NCBI GenBank assembly: GCA_030679915.1
Contig: JAUXRY010000034.1
Span: 113,871 to 177,870, forward strand
From: Thiobacillus sp.
GTDB taxonomy: Bacteria; Pseudomonadota; Gammaproteobacteria; Burkholderiales; Thiobacillaceae
DNA: 64,000 bases
Direction: 5' to 3'
Positions 41,951 to 51,484 of the stretch are shown here, piece after piece (position 1 is the stretch's first letter; the number at the start of each line of letters is the position of its first letter). The position numbers and the translations under genes are program-made. The notes under the pieces were generated by a model. That model made no database searches. It saw only the letters and a program-made list of their open reading frames with translations, and had not been told where the DNA came from.

Positions 41951-42874
41951 ATGGCGGAGCAAAACTCACCTGAAGTAAGCGTTTGTATCTGCACCTATAA
42001 GCGTCCAGCGTTGCTGCTGCTACTGCTTGAAAGCTTGGCAAAACAAACATATCCACTTACACGCTTCGAAGTAATTGTCGTTGATAACGATCAATCGGCC
42101 ACAGCAAGGCAAGTGATCATGCAGGCTGCTCAACGTTTTCCAGCGCTTTCTGTTCGCTACGAAATTGAGCCTTCCCAGGGAATATCGTATGCACGCAATA
42201 AGTCTGTTGCGCTTGCGACTGGTGAGTTGCTTGCGTTTATTGATGATGATGAATGGGCGGTCAGCCACTGGTTATCAGATTTGGTTGCGGGCATCAAAAA
42301 CCAAGAAGTCGTTGCTGTTCTGGGGCCAGTGATTCCACAGTACCCGGAAGGCAGTCGCGCTTGGGTAATTAAGAGTCGTTTTTTTGAGCGCCCCCGGTTT
42401 CCGACGGGGACGCTCATCGGCAGTAAAGGCTGTCGAACCAGTAACGTCCTGGTCAAAGCGTATAGGGTGAAATCTCGCCAACCAGTGCCATTTGATGAGC
42501 GCCTCGCACAATCGGGCGGCGAAGACTACGACTTTTTCAAGTGGCTCGAAGCACAAGGAGGCAAGTTCATTTGGTGTAATACAGCAGAGGTAAATGAGGA
42601 AGTTCCGATCAGACGACAAACCCTGAGCTATATGTTGGAGCGTGGTTTGCGCGTCTCCACAACCTATTGGCAAAACATGAATCGGAGTCGTAGCAAGCCC
42701 CGTGCTATTGCTGAAGCAATTTTTGGCATAGGCATAGGTATAGGGTTTGCCATATTTGGCTTTTGCTTGTTGCCCGTAGGACTTCACCGCACTGCGCGCA
42801 GTTGGGTGATTAGTGCAAAAGGCTTTGGTCGTGTAATTGCACTAGCTGATACCAAGTTGGTTGGTTACCGTTGA
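41951..42874 (+). CDS. Family 2 glycosyltransferase
   Basis: A 307-residue GT-A enzyme: SVCICTYKRPALLLLLLESL, FEVIVVDNDQSA, ISYARNKSVALATGELLAFI and DDDEWAVSHWL (DxD-like). A C-terminal hydrophobic helix (about 255-275) suggests membrane attachment. Donor and acceptor unknown; likely adds a sugar to the lipid-linked EPS repeat unit. Confidence 0.92.
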   Translation: MAEQNSPEVSVCICTYKRPALLLLLLESLAKQTYPLTRFEVIVVDNDQSATARQVIMQAAQRFPALSVRYEIEPSQGISYARNKSVALATGELLAFIDDDEWAVSHWLSDLVAGIKNQEVVAVLGPVIPQYPEGSRAWVIKSRFFERPRFPTGTLIGSKGCRTSNVLVKAYRVKSRQPVPFDERLAQSGGEDYDFFKWLEAQGGKFIWCNTAEVNEEVPIRRQTLSYMLERGLRVSTTYWQNMNRSRSKPRAIAEAIFGIGIGIGFAIFGFCLLPVGLHRTARSWVISAKGFGRVIALADTKLVGYR

Positions 42875-42946
42875 ACCTTTTCTTCCCGTATAAAACCAGA
42901 CGCCTAATGCTCAATCAGCTCATATTCGATATTTGGATATCTCCCC

Positions 42947-44440
42947 GTGGCAGCAGATAGCATTTCATCACGAAGCACCACTGCACTCTTTTGGGGGGCA
43001 GGGGGGGCTGTCGGAAAAATTGCAGGCCAACTGCTGGTTCAAATCACCCTGGCTCGCATACTTGGTCCGGAAACATTTGGTCAATTCGCAGTAGTGCTCT
43101 CGATTTTGTCGCTGGGCGGGGTTCTTGCGGATTGTGGTTTTGGGGCCGCGCTAATCCAGAAGAAGGAAATCAGCACCGCTGACGTCAGCTTAGCGCTGGG
43201 CTGGTCCCTAACGATTGCTGTTGTGATTGCCCTGGTCATCAGTCTCATGGCGCCCTTCCTAGCGAATCAATTTGGTGATGATTCCCTTGTGTGGATGTTC
43301 ACGGTGAGTGCTTTTTTGATTATTCCCCAAGCGATGGGAAATCTATCAACAAATTTGCTGCAACGCGATCTGCATATGAAAAGTATCCAGATTATTCATG
43401 TCTTTGCTTATACAGTTTGCTTTGGAGGGGTCGCAACCACCTTGGCCATCCTAGGATGGGGGGGCTGGAGCTTGATTATTGCTTATGCCGTGCAGACAGT
43501 ATTCAAAGTGGTTGCGACCTATTCAATTTGCAGACATACGCTACGCCCGCGTCTAAAAGGTGATCTGGCGCTGATTCATTTCGGCTTAAAGTCGCTGGCA
43601 AATGATCTGACAAATTGGTCTATTGATAATCTGGATCGATTCTTGATCGGAAAATTCTGGGGCCTTTATTCGCTCGGCCTTTATTCGGTTGCCTTTAATC
43701 TATCCAGGGCACCATTGGGTGTAATGATTTTTGCTGTGCAAAACATAGCATTTGCAAGTGCTGCGCGTTTGCACGGCAATTTGGCTGCTGTTCGCAAAGG
43801 TTTTAAGGTTGTCATGGCTGCAATGGCACTCGTCACCTTACCGCTTTTCGCTATTGTCGCGTTTGAATCAGAGGTAGTGCTGCACATCGTCTATGGTGCC
43901 AAGTGGATCAAGGCAGCGCCTTACATGGCAGCATTGGCATTGTCTATTCCCCTGATCTCTTTGGGTTCGATCACCGCTGCAATCCTTCGGGGCACAGGTG
44001 CTATCGGCACTGAGCTTCGCGTACAGGTAGTAACTGCTATTGTTTTCTTCAGTGGCTTCGTCATGTTGAGTGGTTTGTCGCTAACGGTAGCGGTTTGGGT
44101 GGTGCCTGCGGCATATCTTGTGCGGCTCCTGCTTTTGCTTGCTTTGATTCGCAGTCGCCTCGAATTGCGCATTGTGGATATGTTGGCGCCATTCCGAGGT
44201 GCGCTGGTGTTGGCCGTGGCAGGTGTCTGCGCAGCCGCCCTGGTGCATGGCTCGCCGCAAGCTACGTCTATTGGTATGGGTGTATTACCACTATTGGCAG
44301 GTTGCTGCGCTATCGTGCTGTTGCTAACTTTCAGATATACCTGGTTTTTGGGCGCGCCACTGGCGGCGATGGCAAGGGAAAAGCTTTCCGCTGGTCGCTT
44401 GGGGCCAGTCATCGGCTGGTTAGAAAGAGGTAAAAATTGA
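42947..44440 (+). CDS. Lipid-linked oligosaccharide flippase (Wzx-like)
   Basis: A 497-residue polytopic protein with 12-14 predicted membrane helices of the Polysacc_synt/MOP type (FWGAGGAVGKIAGQLLVQIT, LARILGPETFGQFAVVLSIL). Moves EPS repeat units to the periplasm. Starts at GTG 42947 after a poor ribosome site. It overlaps the polymerase gene by 4 nt. Confidence 0.92.
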   Translation: MAADSISSRSTTALFWGAGGAVGKIAGQLLVQITLARILGPETFGQFAVVLSILSLGGVLADCGFGAALIQKKEISTADVSLALGWSLTIAVVIALVISLMAPFLANQFGDDSLVWMFTVSAFLIIPQAMGNLSTNLLQRDLHMKSIQIIHVFAYTVCFGGVATTLAILGWGGWSLIIAYAVQTVFKVVATYSICRHTLRPRLKGDLALIHFGLKSLANDLTNWSIDNLDRFLIGKFWGLYSLGLYSVAFNLSRAPLGVMIFAVQNIAFASAARLHGNLAAVRKGFKVVMAAMALVTLPLFAIVAFESEVVLHIVYGAKWIKAAPYMAALALSIPLISLGSITAAILRGTGAIGTELRVQVVTAIVFFSGFVMLSGLSLTVAVWVVPAAYLVRLLLLLALIRSRLELRIVDMLAPFRGALVLAVAGVCAAALVHGSPQATSIGMGVLPLLAGCCAIVLLLTFRYTWFLGAPLAAMAREKLSAGRLGPVIGWLERGKN

Positions 44441-45708
44441 ATAACCAATCTGCTTTAAATGGTGGCAGCTCGATACCTGCCATGCACCCAATATCGTCGC
44501 CGCCCACTCGCCCAAAATGGGAGTTGCCACCATTTTCTTCTTGGTTACTGCTTTTTCTGGTGATGGCCAAGCCACTCGCCGATGCGTTCTATGAAGTGGC
44601 GCAAGTTAAATATGGGTACATGTTATTGCTAGTAGCTGCAGCGCTGTTCGCAAAATATGGTCAAGTATTCCAGGGGGTCAAACCGGACCCTCGCAACAAA
44701 TCATTGTTCGCCTATATCTGGTTGATCACCCTGTACTTCTTCTTTCATTTCGGACTGGCTATTGCCTATGGGGGCTCCCTGTCGGAGATATTCAAGATCG
44801 TCAGTCCATTTGTGTTTTTCGTTCTGGTGGCCTATGCGGCAGATCGCTGGCTGATTTATGCGCTGGCGATCGGAGCAGCCCTAACCATCCTCATCAATGC
44901 GGCGCTGTTGCCATTCGATTACGGTTGGGTCACGTGGGGGTCGGTGCATACGTTCAAGGGGTATTACTTCTTCAAGACCGATCTGGCGTATGCGCTTAGC
45001 TTTTCGGTCCTGATATACGCCTTGTATGCGCGTAATTCGATCACGTCTGTTTTGGCACTGTTGACGTTGATTGCCGCGGTGGAGGTCGTGTTGTCCAATT
45101 CACGGCTCAATTACTTAACCTTCTTGTGTGTGGTGATTTTTATCGCGATAAAGGAAGGCGTGAGCCTGCGTTCCATCATTCGCTATGGTCTACTGTTTGG
45201 CTTGCTGGCGCTGGTTGTGGTGTTGCTCTACGACCCAACAAAGCTGATGGGATTCGATACCAGTAATGAGGCGGCCTTTACGCAAGGGCGTAGCGTTACC
45301 TGGGGGCACATACTCGATGCACAGGCTGACTCTTCGCTGCTACAGTGGGCGGTTGGACGGGGGCCTTATGCCGATTTGATTCTCTCGGCGGATCTCAGGG
45401 GCATCGGAGAAGATGCGCATAATGCACACAACGAAATCTTGCATTTGCTGTTCACGCAAGGCATTGTTGGTTCGGCCATGTACGTCGCACTCTGGGTGAA
45501 GACCTTTCGCATGTCGCGTGGCCCTTCCATGCCTACCTGGGCGCATGGTACAGCGATGATGGCATTGTTACTGTTCATGCTGCAGAGCATGACTGCCGTG
45601 GTATCGTCGTTTGCCAGCAAAACCTGGCCTTTGGTTATGGTGCTTTTGGCGCTGCGAGAATTATCGCGCGACAGGGGTCAACGCCAGCAAGCAGACTCGC
45701 CTTTATGA
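44437..45708 (+). CDS. O-antigen ligase/polymerase-family protein (Wzy-like)
   Basis: A 423-residue polytopic protein with about 11-12 helices, a large periplasmic loop and GRGPYADLILSADLRGIGED before DAHNAHNEILHLLFTQGI, the H-N-x-x-L signature of the Wzy_C/WaaL family. It probably polymerises EPS units. TTG 44437 overlaps the flippase stop; the end overlaps the next ORF by 4 nt. Confidence 0.9.
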   Translation: MNNQSALNGGSSIPAMHPISSPPTRPKWELPPFSSWLLLFLVMAKPLADAFYEVAQVKYGYMLLLVAAALFAKYGQVFQGVKPDPRNKSLFAYIWLITLYFFFHFGLAIAYGGSLSEIFKIVSPFVFFVLVAYAADRWLIYALAIGAALTILINAALLPFDYGWVTWGSVHTFKGYYFFKTDLAYALSFSVLIYALYARNSITSVLALLTLIAAVEVVLSNSRLNYLTFLCVVIFIAIKEGVSLRSIIRYGLLFGLLALVVVLLYDPTKLMGFDTSNEAAFTQGRSVTWGHILDAQADSSLLQWAVGRGPYADLILSADLRGIGEDAHNAHNEILHLLFTQGIVGSAMYVALWVKTFRMSRGPSMPTWAHGTAMMALLLFMLQSMTAVVSSFASKTWPLVMVLLALRELSRDRGQRQQADSPL

Positions 45709-46937
45709 AAAGGCGAGTCATCCTGGCGTGGGTGTTGGCGCTGACTTCCTGGAAGGCCGCCGCCGCTGGCAACGGAATGACACTGGGCATTCATGTGCAT
45801 GAACCGGCGCGCATCGAGGCTGCAGCGAGCACAGGGTATAGCGCCATCCGGCTTTGGGATACGGGCACTGACTGGGCAAGTTTGAAACCTCAGCCCCAAC
45901 TATGGAATTTCGACCGCATCAACGCCTATCTAGCGGCCAGTGAAAAAGCGCATCTAAAAGTCCTCTGGACGATTGGTAATACTCCACGCTGGGCGTCTGC
46001 ACGACCCAACGAGATATGCGCATATGGGTTGGGATGTGCCGCCGAGCCGGTAAACATCGAAGACTGGCGGCGCTATGTTCGCACCCTGGCCACCACGTTT
46101 CGTGGTCGAATCGAGTGCTACGAACCCTGGAATGAGGCGAGCTTTCCGACCGACCCGGCTTTCAAGCAGCCGGGGTCAGGCGGGGATCCCAATCAGTTTT
46201 ATACGGGGTCAATCGATAGCATGGTAAAGCTTGCGCGCGTAGCCTACGAGGAGATTAAACGCGCAGATCCCCAAGCATGCGTGTTGTCGCCGTCGTTCCA
46301 TTCTTCGGGTTACTGGGCGGAGAAATTCGATCGTTTTATTGCGGCAGGCGGTGGACAGTATTTTGATGTCGTCAGCCAGCACTTTTATTTTGGAGAGGAG
46401 CCTGAACGAGTCGTACCAATCATCCGTGCAATGCGGCAAGTGCTGGTTAAACACGGCCTTGCTCATATGCCGATCTGGAACACCGAAGTCGGTTTTCCGT
46501 TTGAAGCGGAGGTGAGTAAGTGGCCAGGGTTGTCGCTAGAAGATTTTGTGTATGCGTTGACACTGCGAACCTACCTGCTCAATGCATCCGAAGGGATTCC
46601 AAGGGTTTATTGGTACGCGTGGGACAACAAAGGCATGGGTTTTTTTAAACCGGAAACGAATCGAGATTTTGGGAGCGCAGCGGCTTCAGCGGCCGTACAT
46701 CTGCTTGATGGGCTCGAAGCCGCGAGTTGCCAAGTGAAAGGGGATTTGTGGCAATGCCAGGCAAATGCGGGGGTCCGGCACTTTAAAGCGGTCTGGTTGG
46801 CAGGAAAAGATCCTAAGCCTCGCACTGTAATATTCGAACGGGACGCAACTCGCTGGGGGCGTGTACCGGAGTCACTACCCGCAGGACGCCCAATTTCTCT
46901 GGATGGCCGCCCCGTCATCATTGAGGACGAATCATGA
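45705..46937 (+). CDS. Secreted PslG/GH39-like glycoside hydrolase
   Basis: A 410-residue protein with a signal peptide (about 1-20, ending AAAA) and a TIM-barrel hydrolase domain. The probable acid/base Glu is in CYEPWNEASF (about 146) and the nucleophile Glu in WNTEVGF (about 265). PslG-type enzymes encoded inside EPS operons trim or release polymer in the periplasm. Its position directly after the polymerase gene (4-nt overlap) supports that. Confidence 0.87.
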   Translation: MKRRVILAWVLALTSWKAAAAGNGMTLGIHVHEPARIEAAASTGYSAIRLWDTGTDWASLKPQPQLWNFDRINAYLAASEKAHLKVLWTIGNTPRWASARPNEICAYGLGCAAEPVNIEDWRRYVRTLATTFRGRIECYEPWNEASFPTDPAFKQPGSGGDPNQFYTGSIDSMVKLARVAYEEIKRADPQACVLSPSFHSSGYWAEKFDRFIAAGGGQYFDVVSQHFYFGEEPERVVPIIRAMRQVLVKHGLAHMPIWNTEVGFPFEAEVSKWPGLSLEDFVYALTLRTYLLNASEGIPRVYWYAWDNKGMGFFKPETNRDFGSAAASAAVHLLDGLEAASCQVKGDLWQCQANAGVRHFKAVWLAGKDPKPRTVIFERDATRWGRVPESLPAGRPISLDGRPVIIEDES

Positions 46938-47020
46938 TTGCAGACACTGGTGAATTATTTGGTCTCATTAATTAAAAAAACGTTGATGGATTTTTCAACC
47001 AACTTTTATCAGGAGATACG

Positions 47021-47788
47021 ATGTCGCTGCTTAGCTTAACCAAACCCATTCTGAAGCGCGTGTTGCCAATCCGTGTGCGGCAATGGCTCCATGAAATGAA
47101 TATCAGGCGCGAAGATGGAAAATTACAGACCCTTGGAAGGGCTGAGCTGTTTGATGCAGTTTATCGGGAGCGTATGTGGGGTGGCCCACCAGATCAATCA
47201 TCGGGATGGGGGTCTTACGGGGAGCATTCGTCTAAATATGTAGATTTCGTGCGAGATTTTATTGCCCAGAACGACATTGAAAGCATACTCGACGTCGGGT
47301 GTGGCGATTTTCAAATAGGGTCCCGCATCTGTGGAGCCGTTCCTCACTATATCGGTGCCGATGTCTCTCGCGTAATCGTTGAGCGTAACACCGCCACTTT
47401 CAGTGATCTCACTAACGTACGGTTCATGGTACTTGACGTATGTGTCGATACGCTGCCGCAAGTTGACCTCATTACGATCCGCGAGGTACTGCAGCACCTA
47501 TCGAATGCCGATATCACTCTCGCGCTGGATAATATTGAGCGCTCAAAAGCCCGCTTCGCGCTGGTGACCGAACATCTGCCGGCGCCGCATGTCCTCCGTG
47601 CCCCTAATCTTGATAAGCCCCGTGGCCCTAATATCCGAAATCCTTTCGGGTCAGGCGTGTTCATCCAATTAGTGCCTTTCAACCGGCCAGCGGAGCTAGT
47701 TCTGTCAGTCAAGCATCCATCCTATGCCGGTGCGCCAAGCCACTTGGTCACGAACCTCTGGAAACTTGACCAACCAGCCAGCGCATGA
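47021..47788 (+). CDS. SAM-dependent methyltransferase
   Basis: A 255-residue class I methyltransferase: motif I ILDVGCGDFQIG (about 90-101), acidic loop YIGADVSRVI, DLITIREVLQHLSN. Could methylate a sugar of the EPS unit; the target is unknown. GGAGA precedes ATG 47021. Confidence 0.88.
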   Translation: MSLLSLTKPILKRVLPIRVRQWLHEMNIRREDGKLQTLGRAELFDAVYRERMWGGPPDQSSGWGSYGEHSSKYVDFVRDFIAQNDIESILDVGCGDFQIGSRICGAVPHYIGADVSRVIVERNTATFSDLTNVRFMVLDVCVDTLPQVDLITIREVLQHLSNADITLALDNIERSKARFALVTEHLPAPHVLRAPNLDKPRGPNIRNPFGSGVFIQLVPFNRPAELVLSVKHPSYAGAPSHLVTNLWKLDQPASA

Positions 47789-47927
47789 ATGGTTGTCCGT
47801 TGGGTACATTCCAGGAAGGGTGCCCTTCGATTGAATTGTTTAGCTTATCGTCACACCCTAAATGTTTCTTTGTCAGTGCTAGAACAGAAACCGGCGGGAT
47901 GTCGCAGCAAGTCGCTTGGGGTGAAAT

Positions 47928-50180
47928 GTGTTTGGGTTTTTAAGAGAAAAAGCACGATTGGGCTCTATCATTAACGCGGTCATTGTATCCAATGCGCCCG
48001 CACCTTATCGCGTGCCTGGTTGGCGCCGCATCGCTGAGGCTGCAGATATCCATCTCGATGTTATTTATTGTACGCAGCCGCACATCGATACCACGCTTGA
48101 TGCAGCTGCACATGGATTTTCTACACATTTTTTGACTGGCCGATACAAGGCGATGGATCGACGTTTCATGCACAGCGATATGGGGATATGGTTTTTGCTC
48201 AACCAGTTGCGACCTGATGTGGTTATCACAACTGGTTTCATTCCTACCTACCTATTTGCCTTTGCCTGGGCCGTCATGCACAGGGTGCCGCATGTGGCGA
48301 TGACCGACGGGACGGCACAGTCGGAGAAATCACTGTCATGGCTGCATCGCATAGTGCGTCGTATCGTCTTCGCACGTAGCGCCGCATTTGTAGGCGCCTG
48401 TGAAGGCTCCCGTGATTTGTACAGGGAATATGGTGTACCCGAGGACCGAATTTATACGTCCCAGCTGTGCGCAGATAACGACCGCTTCTCACGCCCGGGG
48501 TCGGTAACGCCGGTGGACTTCATTTTTTGTGGGCGCTTCATGGAATCCAAGCGGCCGCTGTTTGCGATGCAGGTGGCGCGTGAAGTGGCTATTCGTTTGG
48601 GGCGGCGGACATCGATCGATTTTGTCGGCAGTGGCGAGATGGAGTCCGAAATGCACGATTATGCTGCGCAAATTTCCGATTACGTCGATATCCGATTTCA
48701 TGGGTATGTTACCCAAGCTGAACTACCAACTCACTATGCGGATGCCCGTATATTTCTCTTCCCCACTGAAGCAGATGTTTGGGGCGTGGTTGCCAATGAG
48801 GCTTGTGCGGCCGGCCTGCCGGTGATCGTCTCACCTCATGCGGGGGTGGCGGGGGAACTCGTTCTGGATGGACACAATGGCTATGTTAGGGAACTGAATG
48901 TTGCGCAATGGGCAGAGGCTGGGGTCAGCCTGCTCAAGAATGAGGCTCAATACAGTCACTTTTCGGAAAGCAGTCGAGCGCGTGTCGCTGAGTACACTTT
49001 CAGCCATGCAGCGCATGGCCTGGCGAACGCGATAAGACAGGCACGCCCTGTGCGAAAGGTTTTCATTATTCAAGCGGTCGCCAAGCAATATCGACGTCCC
49101 TTCTTCGATTTTCTGCATGCGCGTTTGCAGGCAGAGGGCGTGACGTTAACGGTGCTTTATAGTGATCCAAATAGGCTGGAAGCTGAGCGCAAGGATGCGG
49201 TTGATTTGCCAATCGCCTATGGCCACAAGGTACGTGCTTACTGGAGCCGTGACTATCGGATGGTCTATCAGCCCTGCCTGGGACGCGCAATGTCGGCTGA
49301 TCTGGTTATTGTCGAACAGGCTTCTAAGCACGTACTCAATTACATGTTAGGCATGATGCGTGCATTTGGGTTGGTCAGGATGGCTTACTGGGGCCACGGC
49401 CGCAATTGGCAGCAGGATGGGACGCCATGGCTGGAGCCGGTTAAATACCTATTGCTTAGTAGATCGGATTGGTGGTTTGCGTACACGTCCCGGGTTGCGC
49501 AGTATGTGGTGGACAGCAGCTTCCCCCCTGATCGCGTGACCGTAGTCCAGAACAGTATCGATGTCACGGCTTTTGGAAAGGACGTTGAGACAATCGATGC
49601 TGGGCAAAAATTGGCATTACACAAGCGCCTTGGTATATTGCCTGAAGCACCGATAGGCCTGTTTTGCGGCAGTATGCATGCGTCGAAAAAACTGGGTTTT
49701 CTGGTTGAGTCTGCGATTCGGATTCATGCAGAGGTTCCCGATTTCCATCTTATTTTGATTGGGGCGGGGCCGGATGAGTTTATTGCACGCCAAGCGGCAG
49801 CAACACATGATTGGATCCATTACACCGGTCCACTTTTTGGAACGGATAAAGCGGCCCATTTCGCCATTGCAGACCTTTTTTTGTGCCCAGGCTTAGTTGG
49901 GCTTGCTGTGCTTGAGGCTTTTGCGGCCGGCCTGCCGCTGTTCACGACCAATATTCCTATGCATTCCCCAGAAATTGATTATTTGACCGATTCGGTAACG
50001 GGTGCGATCACGGATTTTGCCCCTGAAAAGTTTGCCGAGGCCGTGTCCGGTTGCCTCCACGATCCTGTATCGCTCGCACGGATGAGCGCGGCAGCACGTG
50101 ATGCATCCCGAGATTATGGATTGGAGCCCATGGTCGAAAATTTTGCACAGGGGGTGCTCGCATGTCTCAACCAATCCTGA
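47928..50180 (+). CDS. Tandem double-domain GT4 glycosyltransferase
   Basis: A 750-residue protein made of two GT-B/GT4 units. The first (about 15-375) has FIFCGRFMESKRPLFAM and the EX7E-like DVWGVVANEACAAGLPVI. The second (about 378-750) has IGLFCGSMHASKKLGFLVES, LILIGAGPD and GLAVLEAFAAGLPL. Two single-domain enzymes may have fused to add two sugars in sequence. The start is uncertain: GTG 47928, ATG 47926 in another frame, or TTG 47958 near the conserved IINAVIVSNAPAPYR. It overlaps the next GT gene by 19 nt. Confidence 0.87.
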   Translation: MFGFLREKARLGSIINAVIVSNAPAPYRVPGWRRIAEAADIHLDVIYCTQPHIDTTLDAAAHGFSTHFLTGRYKAMDRRFMHSDMGIWFLLNQLRPDVVITTGFIPTYLFAFAWAVMHRVPHVAMTDGTAQSEKSLSWLHRIVRRIVFARSAAFVGACEGSRDLYREYGVPEDRIYTSQLCADNDRFSRPGSVTPVDFIFCGRFMESKRPLFAMQVAREVAIRLGRRTSIDFVGSGEMESEMHDYAAQISDYVDIRFHGYVTQAELPTHYADARIFLFPTEADVWGVVANEACAAGLPVIVSPHAGVAGELVLDGHNGYVRELNVAQWAEAGVSLLKNEAQYSHFSESSRARVAEYTFSHAAHGLANAIRQARPVRKVFIIQAVAKQYRRPFFDFLHARLQAEGVTLTVLYSDPNRLEAERKDAVDLPIAYGHKVRAYWSRDYRMVYQPCLGRAMSADLVIVEQASKHVLNYMLGMMRAFGLVRMAYWGHGRNWQQDGTPWLEPVKYLLLSRSDWWFAYTSRVAQYVVDSSFPPDRVTVVQNSIDVTAFGKDVETIDAGQKLALHKRLGILPEAPIGLFCGSMHASKKLGFLVESAIRIHAEVPDFHLILIGAGPDEFIARQAAATHDWIHYTGPLFGTDKAAHFAIADLFLCPGLVGLAVLEAFAAGLPLFTTNIPMHSPEIDYLTDSVTGAITDFAPEKFAEAVSGCLHDPVSLARMSAAARDASRDYGLEPMVENFAQGVLACLNQS

Positions 50181-51343
50181 TCGCGACGCTTATGCGGCCC
50201 GAGGGTGACACGGGAGTGCAGACACACTTCCGTACATTCATGGCATACCTGCACAAGATAGGCCGGCAAGGTGATTTGATAACCCCTTATAACGCACCCC
50301 TTTGGCAGGTATACCCGGCATTTGGCCTGCGCAAGCTGGTCAACATGTTCAGTCGCGAGCTGGGTGTGTGGTGGTATCGATACTGGCATGCCTATTTTTT
50401 AAAGCAGGCGCTGAAACATCGCTTGCAAACAGATGCTGCGTGCGTGGTCTATGCGCAATGTCCGCTATCTGCGCAAGCGGCCCTACGCGCGCGGGTGTCG
50501 ACAAAGCAGCGAGTAGTGATGGTGGCCCACTTTAATATCTCGCAAGCCGATGAGTGGGCCGGAAAGGGCTTGATTCAGAACGGTGGGCGCCTCTATTGCG
50601 CGATCCAGGATGTTGAAGCCGACGTGTTGCCTCGGCTGGATGGTCTGGTGTTCGTGTCAGACTTTATGCGGCGCGAACTGGTCGGGCGCATTCCGGCCAT
50701 TACGAAAGTTGCAGCCGAATTGGTGCCAAACTTTTTGCCGGACCCAGGTATGCCAGTCGTGCAAACAGTAGCGGCCGACCTCATTAATATCGGCACGCTG
50801 GAAGCGCGTAAAAATCAGCACTATCTGTTGGATATTGTCGCAGCACTGCACGTGCTGGGGCGGCCTTTGACGTTGACTCTGGTGGGCGACGGACCCGATC
50901 GCAGGGCACTGGAAGACAAAGTGAGAGATTTGAGGCTAAGTAAGCAAGTGCGTTTTGCCGGATACGTCAGCAACGCGGCAGAACAAATTGGACTGCATCG
51001 AGCTTACATTCATGTGGCCACCATGGAAAGTTTCGGTATCACACTTATTGAAGCAATGGCACGTGGACGGCCAGTGTTTGCTGCTCCAGTTGGCGGTATT
51101 CCAGAAGTGCTGGGCGATAGTGCCTCAGGTTTGGCATTGCCGTTGAACGATGCCAAATCGGCAGCACGAATCGTGGCCGATGCCATGGCCAATGCGGACT
51201 GGATGGCCGCTGCCGGCCTTGCTGCACGGGAGCGTTTTCTCGGGGAATATGTCAGCGACGTTGCGGCGAGACGGCTGACACAGTTTCTAGATAAAAAATC
51301 AGGCAAATGTAATGAAGGTGCAGGGGCGATTGATAGTGCTTGA
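50162..51343 (+). CDS. Family 4 glycosyltransferase
   Basis: A 393-residue GT-B enzyme with LINIGTLEARKNQHYLLDIV, LVGDGPDRRALE and the EX7E motif ESFGITLIEAMARGRPVFAAP. Specificity unknown. Starts inside the end of the preceding gene; its stop TGA overlaps the ATG of the small ORF that follows (TGATG). Confidence 0.93.
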   Translation: MSQPILIATLMRPEGDTGVQTHFRTFMAYLHKIGRQGDLITPYNAPLWQVYPAFGLRKLVNMFSRELGVWWYRYWHAYFLKQALKHRLQTDAACVVYAQCPLSAQAALRARVSTKQRVVMVAHFNISQADEWAGKGLIQNGGRLYCAIQDVEADVLPRLDGLVFVSDFMRRELVGRIPAITKVAAELVPNFLPDPGMPVVQTVAADLINIGTLEARKNQHYLLDIVAALHVLGRPLTLTLVGDGPDRRALEDKVRDLRLSKQVRFAGYVSNAAEQIGLHRAYIHVATMESFGITLIEAMARGRPVFAAPVGGIPEVLGDSASGLALPLNDAKSAARIVADAMANADWMAAAGLAARERFLGEYVSDVAARRLTQFLDKKSGKCNEGAGAIDSA

Positions 51344-51483
51344 TGAGCAACACAGAAGGACTGGTGTACTGGGTTGGGATATGGTTAGCATCGCTCCTAA
51401 TTGGAGGATGGTGGATGACATTCCCCTATGTGGAATCAGAGGAAGCGTTTACCTGCGCCAGATTAATAAAGAAAGTGGTTTGA
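51343..51483 (+). CDS. Small membrane protein (46 residues) inside the glycosyltransferase operon
   Basis: ATG 51343 overlaps the previous stop and the frame ends 1 nt before the GTG of the next gene, exactly filling the gap. The peptide begins MSNTEGLVYW, has one membrane helix (VGIWLASLLIGGWWM, about 11-25) and a charged tail with one Cys. The tight packing suggests a real gene. No family recognised. Confidence 0.5.
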   Translation: MSNTEGLVYWVGIWLASLLIGGWWMTFPYVESEEAFTCARLIKKVV

Positions 51484-51484
51484 A

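Noticed and set aside
47789..47974. A 61-codon frame between the methyltransferase and the double GT
   Set aside because: Begins directly after a stop without a ribosome site and overlaps the GT start; not protein-like.
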